In this document: positions 1 through 6,812 of the stretch, piece by piece
Layout of the letters: every line of letters begins with the position of its first letter
Numbering within the stretch: position 1 is the stretch's first letter
DNA from: Planctomycetaceae bacterium
GTDB lineage: Bacteria; Planctomycetota; Planctomycetia; Pirellulales; Thermoguttaceae
DNA: 10,227 nt
Assembly: GCA_031266315.1 (NCBI GenBank)
Contig: JAISBG010000731.1
Coordinates: 1 to 10,227 of the forward strand
Reading direction: 5' to 3'
The notes under the pieces: model-generated
The model's input: the letters and a program-made list of their open reading frames with translations, nothing else
What the model was told of the DNA's origin: nothing
Databases searched by the model: none
Program-made: the position numbers and the translations under genes

Positions 1-168
1 CGGGACTTCGGGACACGTGTCCGAGACTTTGAGACACGTGTCCGGGACTTCGGGACACGTGTCCGGGACTTCGGGACACGTGTCCGGGACTTCGGGACAC
101 GTGTCCGAGACTTTGGGACACGTGTCCGAGACTTTGGGACACGTGTCCGAGACTTCGAGACACGTGTC
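1..168. repeat. Eight tandem 21-bp repeats with a central palindrome
   Basis: Eight head-to-tail units of exactly 21 bp fill the left edge, so the array may continue outside the window. Each unit contains the perfect 10-bp palindrome GACACGTGTC, extended to 12 bp (GGACACGTGTCC) at some junctions, with CACGTG at its centre. Units differ only by transitions at unit positions 3 (G/A), 9 (C/T) and 11 (G/A). Units 1, 3, 4 and 5 are identical, as are 6 and 7; units 2 and 8 differ. A 21-bp period is two helical turns, so the palindromes lie on one face of the DNA. There are no unique spacers, so it is not CRISPR. It could be a protein-binding array, an unstable minisatellite or the 3' end of a repetitive gene. 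Confidence 0.95.
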
Positions 169-195
169 TTTTCACGGCTAAAAATTGATAATTGA
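1..195 (+). CDS. Possible 3' end of a heptad-repeat protein gene (partial)
   Basis: The frame starting at base 1 stays open through the whole tandem array. It encodes eight copies of RDFGTRV (two with E in place of G), then FSRLKIDN and a TGA stop at 193-195. No start codon lies in the window, so a gene would have to begin to the left. Two of the three variable unit positions are synonymous in this frame (CGG/CGA for Arg, TTC/TTT for Phe). In the other open frames I checked (forward frame 2 and one reverse frame), all three change the residue. That is weak evidence for coding selection, because only three sites vary. The alternative is a non-coding minisatellite whose 21-bp unit, a multiple of three, keeps frames open by chance. 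Confidence 0.22.
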   Translation, partial: RDFGTRVRDFETRVRDFGTRVRDFGTRVRDFGTRVRDFGTRVRDFGTRVRDFETRVFSRLKIDN

Positions 196-220
196 TAGTG
201 GAGAGTGGATAAATAAATTC

Positions 221-396
221 AGGTGGGCGACCTTTTGCTAAAAGGTCGCGTCGGCGATAGCCGACTTGTACCCTGTTTCCGGCTAGCAATCAGATTCCCA
301 AATGGTCGGCAACACAATTTGCTGTCGTTAATCTGATTCACTGTCGGCGAGTACGCCGACGCAACCTTTTAGCAAATAGCGAAAGGTTGCCCACCC
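221..396 (-). repeat. Family A palindromic element, copy A1
   Basis: This MITE-like palindromic element of about 175 bp has GGTGGGC at its left end and GCCCACC at its right. The left end folds into a perfect hairpin with 10-bp arms (GCGACCTTTT, 227-236) around a GCT loop, followed at once by GTCGGC-GATA-GCCGAC (250-265). The right end has GTCGGCG-AGTA-CGCCGAC (343-360) and a stem of GCAACCTTT (361-369) with AAAGGTTGC (382-390). The asymmetric interior matches copy A2 (4500-4672) on the opposite strand. This includes an exact 31-bp match, 248-278 against 4608-4638. I assign the minus strand by taking A2 as plus. No gene is inside. Confidence 0.88.
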
Positions 397-401
397 ATTT
401 T

Positions 402-506
402 CGCCGACAGTGAATTAGATTAATAACGGCAAATTGAATTGCTTTCCGTTTTGGAGTCGAGTAAGACTCAACCGGCGCAACCGCCCAGCGGGCGGATTGC
501 CCACCT
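402..506 (+). repeat. Family A palindromic element, diverged partial copy A1b
   Basis: Positions 403-423 match 4539-4559 of copy A2 with one mismatch (GCCGACAGTGAAT, then TAGATTAA against CAGATTAA). The right end closes with GCAA, then a hairpin CCGCCC-AGC-GGGCGG (481-495), then ATTGCCCACC. This is the family terminus with the stem sequence wholly replaced but still paired. A small GAGTC/GACTC stem (454-458, 465-469) stands where complete copies have their GTCGGC-type hairpin. The left terminus is missing, apparently where A1 abuts it. Confidence 0.65.
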
Positions 507-550
507 GAATTTACCTATTCACTATCAACTATCAACTAATATTATTGGTC

Positions 551-579
551 TTGACCTGATTGGAGCAATTCCGTATTCT
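551..579 (+). promoter_or_regulatory. Probable sigma70-type promoter of smc
   Basis: TTGACC (551-556) and TATTCT (574-579) are separated by exactly 17 bp. They lie about 60 bp upstream of the smc start, just outside the palindromic block. Initiation near 586 would give a leader of roughly 50 nt. This is the best -35/-10 pair I found in the upstream gap. It is a consensus call only. Confidence 0.5.
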
Positions 580-638
580 TTTGGGAGCAATCTTTTCATG
601 TTCCCTTTCTTCCTAATTTTCCTAAATCACCTAAACCA

Positions 639-3600
639 GTGCTTCGCGCGATAGAACTTGCCGGATTTAAGAGTTTCGCGGATCGTACCCGATTGGAGTT
701 CGAGGACGGCATCTCTGCGCTTGTCGGTCCCAACGGATCAGGAAAATCAAATATTGTTGATGCTGTTAAGTGGGTTCTCGGCGAACAGAGTATGAAGAAA
801 CTACGCGGCAACGAATCGACCGATGTGATCTTCAACGGCAGTGCCGACCGTCCGCCGATGAGTTCCGCCGAAGTTACGTTGACATTCGATAATTCAAAGA
901 AAATATTCAGTCTCGATACGCCGGAAGTTCATATTACACGCCGTGTTTATCGAAGCGGCGAAGGGGAATATCTCATCAACCGGCAAGCAACACGATTAAA
1001 AGACATCAAAGATTTACTAAGCGGAACCGGTCTTGGAACACAAGCGTACAGTATTATCGAACAAGGACGGGTCGAATCCTTATTGCAAAGTACGGCGGTG
1101 CAACGGCGTGTGATTTTTGAAGAAGCCGCCGGAATCAGCCGGTTCAACGCCAAAAAACTGGAAGTTCAGCGTCGGCTTGAACGTGTTGAGCAAAATCTTA
1201 TCCGATTGTCCGATATTGTCACGGAAGTTGATCACCAACTCCGCTCCGCACGAAATCAGGCGGGGAAAGCGCAACTTTACCGTCAATACACTCAACGTCT
1301 TCAGGAATTGCGGATTCAATCCGGTTTGGTCGATTACCGTCAACGCGATGCCAAGTGTCAGGAACTTCAAACGGAAACCGATTCGCTCAGCCAAACAGTG
1401 AACACTCTTACCGCCGAAACGGAAGAACATGAAAAAAATTTGAATAATTTCGTTGCCGAAATCGAACAAACCGATCAAATTATCCGGCGTTTTGAAGGCG
1501 AAATGGCTGCCAATCGGGAACGGATTGCCGGTGAAGAATTAACCATTGAACGTCAAACCGCCCAAGCCGAAGAACTTGAAACAGAAATCACTCTTCACGG
1601 ACGGCAACTCATCGAACTCAATGTCCGAAGTGTTGATATTGAAGAGATGATGCACAAAACAAACGACGATATTCGAAAAGCAAAACGTTCCACCGCCGAT
1701 ATTACGGAATCGTATCAAAAACTTATCCGGCAAGGAGAGGAACTTGCTCTTTTTTGTAAGAAAAAACAAGACGAAAAAGATGTTCTTCTGGAGGAAACCG
1801 AAACAAAAAAACGCCAAAACGCAAAATTGGCAGGTTCGATCAGCGGTCTTGAATCACGGTTGGCAACGCTCGGACACAGCAAAGAACAAAATACCAATCG
1901 GTTGGAAAAACTTAAAGGACAAAATCTGGAACTTGAACTGCAATGTAATACGGTTCGTGATATTGTTGAAAATTTGGAAGATTCCGTCCGCCGGAAACAT
2001 CTTCAACTCGAAGAAGCAAGACAACGGAAAAATAAACGTGTACAACAATTAACGCAACTGACTCAAGAATTATCGGATCAAAAACAAAAACAAAGCGGAA
2101 TGCGTGAACGAATTTCCGTACTGGAAGAATTGATTCGCAAAAACGAAGGACTTAACCCCGGTGTTCGGGACGTGTTGCAACAATCCCGTGATCCGCAAAG
2201 TCCGTTCCGGCATGTTTTCGGACTGGTTGCCGATTTGCTTCGGGTTGATGTTGAAGCCGCTTCACTGATCGAATTGGCTCTGGGAGCAAACGCCCAATAT
2301 GTTGTCGTGTCGCCCAAAGCGGAACTGTTTCGGCATGTTGAACGTAACGCAATTCATTTTGCCGGACGAGTCGGTTTTATCTGGCTTGATCCTTCGCAAA
2401 AAGAAGCCCCATGGATAAAGGAGAAAGGATTTACCGGACGTGCCGGAGTTCTCGGACGCGCGGATCAATTTGTCAAAGTGGATCAAAAATTCGTTCATCT
2501 CGCGCAACGTTTATTGGGACGAACCTGGATTGTTGACAATATTACTGTTGCGCGGCAACTGTACAAGGAAAGCGATGACCGGACGAATTTTCTAACGGTT
2601 TCCGGTGAATTACTGACGCCGGACGGAGCGTTGATTGTCGGACCGCCGAACACGTCGTCCGGTCTGATTACCCGCCGGAGCGAACTCCGAACGCTCATCG
2701 AACAAATGAATATTCTTGATACGGAAGTTGCCGAAAAAGAAATCGCGGTTGCTGTTGCCAAAGAACATGTTGCGGTCGATGAAACCGATGTGGAAGAAGA
2801 AACACGGGAACATCAAAGAACGGTTACAGAATATGACTCGCAGCGTTTAAAACTTTCCACCGCCGAAGAACGTTTCCGGCAAGGTCTGGAACAGTTTCAA
2901 CATCTCTTTGACGAAACCGAAAAACTCAATACACAAATTCGCCGCGCAACAGAAGAATTGGAACAAACAAAATTGTTGCGCGAAGAACTGAATGAACAAC
3001 TTGCGGAGTTGGAAATTCGGCAGAGGGAAGCGAAACAACAACTCGAAGAATCGGAATCACATTATGCCGAACATCAACGGAAAACAACCAATACGAAAAT
3101 CGAATTAGCCAAAAGTGAGGAGCGGCTTGATTTTCTCAAAGAACGCGTCCGGCAATTTGAAGATCATCTTCAGGAACGTCAAAACCTATTAGCGGAACAT
3201 CAACGCCGCAGCCGATTGCTCAAAGAACGTCATGAAGGAATTTTGCTGGCAATTCTCCGCATTGAATCGTGTCTCGCAACACTTTATCTCAAAAAAGAGT
3301 TCATGACTCGTGATGCCGCCGGTTCGTACAAAATTCGGCAGGAATTGAGTGACGGGCGTGCAAAATCGCGCACGGAATTGAAACGGTTACAGCATGAACT
3401 CCAAAAAGCACGAACCAAAGTTCATTCCAAACAACTCGAACTTGAGCGTTGTATTCAGGAACAAAAAACACTCATTGACCGAATGCGTGAGGATTACGGT
3501 ATCGATATTACAGAACTCAATCGCCAAACAACCGAAGAGAACAAAAACGAAACAGATTCTCCCGAATGTTCCAATGAAGAATGTTCGACGGAATGTTCTA

Positions 3601-4421
3601 ATGAATGTTCTAATGAATATTCGACGGAAAATTCCGCCGGTTTGCCTTCTGATAAACTTCCTGATGATGAACTTCCGGCAACTGAACAGCCGACTGACCT
3701 TTCCGCAGAACTTCTTCCTTCCAACAAACAACTTTCGCCGTCTGACGATTATCAAAAGGAGATTGAAGATTTACGTACTAAATTGCAGCGTCTTGGAAGT
3801 GTGAATCTTGAAGCGATTGAAACATTGGAAGAATTGGATACACGTTACACCACTCTTTCCAATCAATACAACGATTTAACCGGTGCCAAAAAATCAATCG
3901 AAAAAATTATTGAGAAAATCAATACAGAAAGTCAACAACTTTTTGAAGAAACATTTAACGGAGTCAAAAATCATTTTCGCGAGTTATTCCAACATCTTTT
4001 CGGCGGCGGCAATGCGGATTTGGTGCTGGAAGAACCGGAAAATATTCTGGAAAGCGGTGTCGATATTATCGCGAAACCGCCGGGTAAAGAGTTAAAAAGT
4101 GTGATGTTGCTTAGCGGCGGTGAAAAGACATTAACGTGTGTTGCGCTTCTGCTGGCGTTTTTCCGTTACAAACCGAATCCGGTTTGTATTCTGGACGAAT
4201 GTGATGCGGCTCTTGACGAAGGCAATATTGACCGGTTTGTAAACGTTATTAAAAAATTCCGTACCGCCACACAATTTTTAATGATTACACATTCAAAAAA
4301 ATCAATGGCTGCCGCAACAACAATTTACGGTGTAACAATGCAGGAATCAGGAATTTCAAAACCGGTTTCCGTACGTTTTGTCGATGTGGACGAAGACGGA
4401 AACCTGCTCAATGCCGCATAA
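639..4421 (+). CDS. smc: Chromosome segregation protein SMC
   Basis: SMC is the ATPase of the bacterial condensin-like complex (with ScpA and ScpB), which dimerises and loops DNA to organise and separate chromosomes in the cytoplasm. The 1260-aa product is complete. It has an N-terminal ATPase half opening MLRAIELAGFKSFADRTR, and a Walker A motif GPNGSGKS at residues 30-37. A first coiled coil spans about 170-500, the hinge about 504-680 (from GLNPGV to ITRRSEL), and a second coil follows. The C-terminal half has the ABC signature LLSGGEK at 1157-1163, Walker B ILDE with D1186 and E1187, a D-loop ALDEGN and the switch THSKKSM. The start is GTG at 639, chosen because the SMC N terminus begins exactly there; no clear Shine-Dalgarno precedes it. 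At 1260 aa it is somewhat longer than the usual roughly 1150-1200, mostly from a Cys/Ser/Glu- and Pro-rich insertion at about 966-1037. No scpA or scpB is in the window. Confidence 0.97.
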   Translation: MLRAIELAGFKSFADRTRLEFEDGISALVGPNGSGKSNIVDAVKWVLGEQSMKKLRGNESTDVIFNGSADRPPMSSAEVTLTFDNSKKIFSLDTPEVHITRRVYRSGEGEYLINRQATRLKDIKDLLSGTGLGTQAYSIIEQGRVESLLQSTAVQRRVIFEEAAGISRFNAKKLEVQRRLERVEQNLIRLSDIVTEVDHQLRSARNQAGKAQLYRQYTQRLQELRIQSGLVDYRQRDAKCQELQTETDSLSQTVNTLTAETEEHEKNLNNFVAEIEQTDQIIRRFEGEMAANRERIAGEELTIERQTAQAEELETEITLHGRQLIELNVRSVDIEEMMHKTNDDIRKAKRSTADITESYQKLIRQGEELALFCKKKQDEKDVLLEETETKKRQNAKLAGSISGLESRLATLGHSKEQNTNRLEKLKGQNLELELQCNTVRDIVENLEDSVRRKHLQLEEARQRKNKRVQQLTQLTQELSDQKQKQSGMRERISVLEELIRKNEGLNPGVRDVLQQSRDPQSPFRHVFGLVADLLRVDVEAASLIELALGANAQYVVVSPKAELFRHVERNAIHFAGRVGFIWLDPSQKEAPWIKEKGFTGRAGVLGRADQFVKVDQKFVHLAQRLLGRTWIVDNITVARQLYKESDDRTNFLTVSGELLTPDGALIVGPPNTSSGLITRRSELRTLIEQMNILDTEVAEKEIAVAVAKEHVAVDETDVEEETREHQRTVTEYDSQRLKLSTAEERFRQGLEQFQHLFDETEKLNTQIRRATEELEQTKLLREELNEQLAELEIRQREAKQQLEESESHYAEHQRKTTNTKIELAKSEERLDFLKERVRQFEDHLQERQNLLAEHQRRSRLLKERHEGILLAILRIESCLATLYLKKEFMTRDAAGSYKIRQELSDGRAKSRTELKRLQHELQKARTKVHSKQLELERCIQEQKTLIDRMREDYGIDITELNRQTTEENKNETDSPECSNEECSTECSNECSNEYSTENSAGLPSDKLPDDELPATEQPTDLSAELLPSNKQLSPSDDYQKEIEDLRTKLQRLGSVNLEAIETLEELDTRYTTLSNQYNDLTGAKKSIEKIIEKINTESQQLFEETFNGVKNHFRELFQHLFGGGNADLVLEEPENILESGVDIIAKPPGKELKSVMLLSGGEKTLTCVALLLAFFRYKPNPVCILDECDAALDEGNIDRFVNVIKKFRTATQFLMITHSKKSMAAATTIYGVTMQESGISKPVSVRFVDVDEDGNLLNAA
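3564..3638 (+). repeat. 12-bp minisatellite inside smc
   Basis: Six 12-bp units, most reading GAATGTTC followed by TAAT, CAAT or GACG, lie in frame with one extra GAA codon after the first unit. They encode residues 976-1000 of SMC as ECSN, E, ECST, ECSN, ECSN, EYST, ENSA. Four units carry a cysteine (C977, C982, C986, C990). A Pro/Asp-rich stretch of about 35 residues follows before the conserved LGSVNLEAIE segment. The repeats probably arose by slippage, and the array keeps the reading frame. Confidence 0.85.
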
Positions 4422-4499
4422 AATATTATAATTATTCAAAAGAATTTTCGTTAAATAAGGTTAAACAATTGTAAGGTAGGTGATATTTCGCTGAAACGA
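4422..4499. other. Short gap after smc with no clear terminator
   Basis: This is AT-rich sequence directly downstream of the smc stop. The only fold I see is a 4-bp ATTC/GAAT stem near 4434-4445 with no convincing T-run, so I do not call a rho-independent terminator. The hairpins of the palindromic element that follows at 4500 could stop transcription, but they also lack a T-tract. Confidence 0.4.
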
Positions 4500-4672
4500 A
4501 GGTGGGCGACCTTTTGCTAAAAGGTCGCGTCGGCGTTAGCCGACAGTGAATCAGATTAACAATGATAATTGGTGTTCCTAACGTTTGGGTAGATAATTTC
4601 CGTCCATAAACAGGGTACAAGTCGGCTATCGCCGACGCAACCTTTTAACAAATAGCGAACGGTTGCCCACCT
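4500..4672 (+). repeat. Family A palindromic element, copy A2
   Basis: This 173-bp palindromic element runs from AGGTGGGC to GCCCACCT. Its left half has a perfect hairpin with 10-bp arms around GCT (4506-4528) and GTCGGC-GTTA-GCCGAC (4529-4544). Its right half has GTCGGC-TATC-GCCGAC (4621-4636) and a GCAACC/GGTTGC stem (4637-4642, 4661-4666). It matches copy A1, 4.3 kb away across smc, in inverted orientation. The first 36 bp (4500-4535) also match 221-256 directly, so the terminal hairpins have been swapped relative to the interior. No coding capacity and no obvious target-site duplication are visible. Confidence 0.88.
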
Positions 4673-4706
4673 TTTTAAGTTTAATTTGCAACGATTATAA
4701 TGTTTT

Positions 4707-5795
4707 ATGAAAAACTTTTTTTCTTTATTAATTTTTGTTATTAGTATTTTCAATGTCTTTATTATTGCCGTTGCTCAGGGAGAAAACATTGATTCCAATT
4801 TAATAAAAGAGATTATTCAAGGTCATCGTTTTCTTGAGCAGTCCATAGAACAGGTGTCGGGAAAAATAGAACGCTTTGACAAAAGAGTGATTGCAGAAGA
4901 AACGGATTTTTACAATAAACAGTTTTTGTTTTTCAGAGACCAAAATTTGTTACGTCTTGAATATATCTCACCGCAAGAGGGGACGTCAATTGCCCCCAAT
5001 CATCAATATAACGATATTACCAGAGCGATAATGCAAAATAATGATCATAATTTCGAGTATTACGCGGTGCCAACAACCAGTGATATTCCTCTCGCGAATC
5101 TTCGCAAATCTCAAAAACCTGATGAAGCAATCGACATAACTGTACATGCAGACTTTTATCACCAAATAAAAACTCTTTTCGCATTACCCGGAGGTCTTGT
5201 TGTTACTGATTTATTACGGGAAAAGATTAAAACAATCGAAAAACGTCAATATGAAGATGTTCCCGACGCTTTGTGGATTAAGAGCGTTGAAGAGAAGAAA
5301 AAAAACGCAACTGCTTCTTGGACAATTGTTTTGAATCCTGATCAACATTATGCCTTATTATTTTATGAATTACAAATAAAATATCTTAAAACCGGTGATA
5401 AATTAACGTCATCAGGTAAAATCGTTTCACAAAAAATGAATGATGGAAAATTGTTTCCCAAAGAAATTTTTTATGAAGGACACTCAATAAATTTCGATGA
5501 CACACAACGAATCATCATTAGTATTACTTCAACGGACAAACCGGACAATAAACTTTTTACGGAAAATAGTTTTAAGGATTTAGGTCGTGATTATGTAACT
5601 GTAGATGTTTTACCGAATCAAAAAACAACTCAGAGAACATTCCTTAATGTTGCTTCGTTACAAGCACGTGTACAAAATTATCTTGACATTATTATGCTAC
5701 AAAAATCAGAATGGTATTTGTCCTATACTATCTTGATAATAACTGGAATAATCCTGATATTTTTAGGAATATTCATTAGGAAACGTTTTAAATAA
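4707..5795 (+). CDS. Membrane-anchored envelope protein, unknown function
   Basis: I do not recognise a family with confidence. The 362-aa product begins MKNFF followed by a hydrophobic stretch (about residues 4-23) ending AVA-QGE, a plausible signal peptide cut after A23. One strong transmembrane segment (about 337-357) is followed by the basic tail RKRFK. It would be exported and anchored by its C terminus, with a domain of about 310 residues outside the inner membrane. That domain is mixed alpha/beta in character, with beta-like stretches such as FLFFRDQNLLRLEY and HYALLFYELQIKYL. A LolA-like fold is possible but only a guess. There are no cysteines or catalytic signature in the domain. 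It is clearly more AT-rich than smc and polA. The start is ATG 4707; no Shine-Dalgarno is visible. It converges with the nuclease gene downstream. Confidence 0.8.
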   Translation: MKNFFSLLIFVISIFNVFIIAVAQGENIDSNLIKEIIQGHRFLEQSIEQVSGKIERFDKRVIAEETDFYNKQFLFFRDQNLLRLEYISPQEGTSIAPNHQYNDITRAIMQNNDHNFEYYAVPTTSDIPLANLRKSQKPDEAIDITVHADFYHQIKTLFALPGGLVVTDLLREKIKTIEKRQYEDVPDALWIKSVEEKKKNATASWTIVLNPDQHYALLFYELQIKYLKTGDKLTSSGKIVSQKMNDGKLFPKEIFYEGHSINFDDTQRIIISITSTDKPDNKLFTENSFKDLGRDYVTVDVLPNQKTTQRTFLNVASLQARVQNYLDIIMLQKSEWYLSYTILIITGIILIFLGIFIRKRFK

Positions 5796-5907
5796 AACAA
5801 TATACTAAAGCTGTTTTAAAATTCACGTCGCTGAACACGCAAGCGCAGCAACGCGGAGCGGTTATTCAAGGGCGAAGCCTACCGCCCATACCGGCTACGG
5901 TATAAAA
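5796..5907. other. Convergent gap with small hairpins
   Basis: The gap between two convergent genes should contain transcription stops for both. It holds ATACCG-GCTA-CGGTAT (5888-5903), a perfect 6-bp stem two bases or so from the end of the nuclease gene, and a GGGCG/CGCCC pair just to its left (5871-5887). Neither is followed by a T-tract on either strand, so any terminator role is tentative. The GC-rich stretch around 5828-5862 (GCAGCAACGCGGAGCGG and upstream) contrasts with the AT-rich neighbours and looks like a repeat remnant. Confidence 0.35.
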
Positions 5908-6321
5908 TTATTCCATTGATGCGGCGATTGCTTGATTGAGGACTTCTTCTGGAATCAAGATAGGAAGAAAAGGATCAAATGAAACGGCAACTGCAATTGC
6001 ATCGGAAGGGCGGCTGTCAATTTCGATCAATTCGTTGCCGTGAATCACTCGTAATGCAGCAAAATAGGTTTGATCTTCAAAACGGTGAATGAAAATGTCT
6101 TGAATTTTTCCGCCGAGTACTTCGATAGAGTTGCAGAGTAAATCGTGAGTCAATGGTCTTGGCGACTCGATTCGTTTTACGCGACGGTCAATCGTTGTTG
6201 CCTCAACGATTCCAATGACAATCGGCAATTCGCGGTTCCCATTGACTTCGCGCAAAATCAACGCCTGCTGACTGTTCATTTCGGTGATAACGATTCGGAT
6301 TAGTTCCAGCTGAATTAGCAT
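5908..6321 (-). CDS. Bifunctional nuclease family protein (BFN/DUF151)
   Basis: This 137-aa protein belongs to the BFN (DUF151) family, whose plant founder has DNase and RNase activity; the bacterial role is poorly defined. Family hallmarks are present in order: LIRIVITEMNSQQALILRE (7-25), a GNRELPIVIG strand-turn (28-37), EATTIDRRV (40-48), SPRPLTHDLL (53-62), and IEIDSRPSDAIAVAV (99-113), the most conserved block. I place the start at ATG 6321, giving MLIQLELIRI. The frame stays open to an ATG at 6501, adding 60 residues, but that extension is unlike the family, crosses the probable promoter (6406-6434), and begins inside a palindromic repeat. No strong Shine-Dalgarno precedes 6321. The gene is transcribed toward the envelope gene and away from polA, so it is probably monocistronic here. 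Confidence 0.9.
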   Translation of the reverse strand: MLIQLELIRIVITEMNSQQALILREVNGNRELPIVIGIVEATTIDRRVKRIESPRPLTHDLLCNSIEVLGGKIQDIFIHRFEDQTYFAALRVIHGNELIEIDSRPSDAIAVAVSFDPFLPILIPEEVLNQAIAASME

Positions 6322-6405
6322 AGTACGCAAAATAAAAACAGGAAAACAAAATAGGAAAATCCTGATAACATACATTTGAACGGACATCATCATTCGGATA
6401 AGATT

Positions 6406-6434
6406 ATCATAGTAGAAAATATCAACGTTTTCAA
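6406..6434 (-). promoter_or_regulatory. Probable sigma70-type promoter of the BFN nuclease gene
   Basis: Read on the minus strand, TTGAAA (6434-6429) and TATGAT (6411-6406) are separated by 17 bp. Initiation near 6400 would give a leader of about 80 nt before ATG 6321. A promoter here is incompatible with using the upstream ATG at 6501, so it supports the shorter protein. Confidence 0.5.
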
Positions 6435-6477
6435 GAGACCAAAATGTTTTGGATTTGTTCAGCAAAATTGACGTAAG

Positions 6478-6604
6478 GTAACTTCTAAAAATCTTTAGCA
6501 AAGATTATTTTTTGACAAGATATACATGATTTACTGGAATTTTATTTGATTTTATCCTGTAAATTTTGTAAATCCTGTCAAAAAAATAGGTTTTTAGAAG
6601 TTGC
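6478..6604. repeat. Family B palindromic element
   Basis: This is an imperfect palindrome of about 127 bp. The ends are AACTTCTAAAAA (6480-6491) and its exact reverse complement TTTTTAGAAGTT (6591-6602). The inner arms pair TTTTTTGACAAGAT (from about 6508) with ATCCTGTCAAAAAA (about 6572-6586). The left arm has an extra segment that makes a perfect 7-bp hairpin, AATCTTT-AGC-AAAGATT (6490-6506). The right arm contains ATCCTGTAAATTTTG followed by TAAATCCTGTC, a phrase I associate with dispersed intergenic repeats in other bacteria (recollection, not a search). It shares no sequence with family A. Confidence 0.75.
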
Positions 6605-6655
6605 TGTAAATTATTCAGTGGGATTGTCGTGATACGAGAGAGGTGATAGAATATA

Positions 6656-6746
6656 CTCTTTACACTTGAAATTTCGGTTTAAGAGAGCGTTCATTGTTCG
6701 TCATGTCCCTTACCAAAATGAAAACCGAATTTTAAAGTGTGAAAAG
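6656..6746. repeat. Inverted repeat upstream of the small gene and polA
   Basis: Two 26-bp arms, 6656-6681 and 6721-6746, are inverted copies with about 21 of 26 positions matching by eye (shared segments ACACTT, AAA and TTCGGTTT). They enclose 39 bp. It sits about 70 bp before the small gene's start. It could be a regulatory site, an RNA hairpin in a leader, or the remnant of another palindromic element. It has no sequence similarity to families A, B or C that I can see. The rest of the 6322-6812 gap shows nothing further beyond the nuclease promoter and family B element. Confidence 0.6.
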
Positions 6747-6812
6747 TTATCTCAATAATAATTGTTGTTTGCAATCCTCTAACATTGTTACAAATTATTG
6801 AAAGAGAAAACA

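Larger units (their letters stand above)
184..537. repeat. Compound palindromic repeat block upstream of smc
   Basis: This gene-free region is bounded by an outer inverted repeat. A 15-bp core, TAAATTCAGGTGGGC at 214-228, is matched exactly in reverse complement at 499-513. Outside the core, GATAATTGATAGTG near 187-200 faces CACTATCAACTATC near 520-533. Inside lie one complete palindromic element (221-396) and a diverged partial copy in the other orientation (about 402-506). The block looks like one element inserted into or next to another of the same family. No transposase or other supported reading frame lies inside; an ATG frame from 439 is only a chance run through the repeat and into smc. 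Confidence 0.8.

Noticed and set aside
1..168. CRISPR array or plasmid-type iteron origin
   Set aside because: The 21-bp units are contiguous with no unique spacers, and no cas, rep or dnaA gene or DnaA-box cluster is nearby.
439..654. 71-aa reading frame upstream of smc
   Set aside because: It runs through the palindromic repeat, the smc promoter and into smc in another frame; its composition shows no protein-like pattern.
3387..3755. Reverse-strand frames with repeated FIRTF or SLEHS motifs
   Set aside because: They are shadows of the 12-bp minisatellite within smc, which gives repetitive peptides in every frame.
4696..4701. Perfect TATAAT just before the envelope gene
   Set aside because: It lies only five bases before ATG 4707 and has no -35 at proper spacing. 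It would require a leaderless transcript, and the hexamer is expected by chance in this AT-rich DNA.
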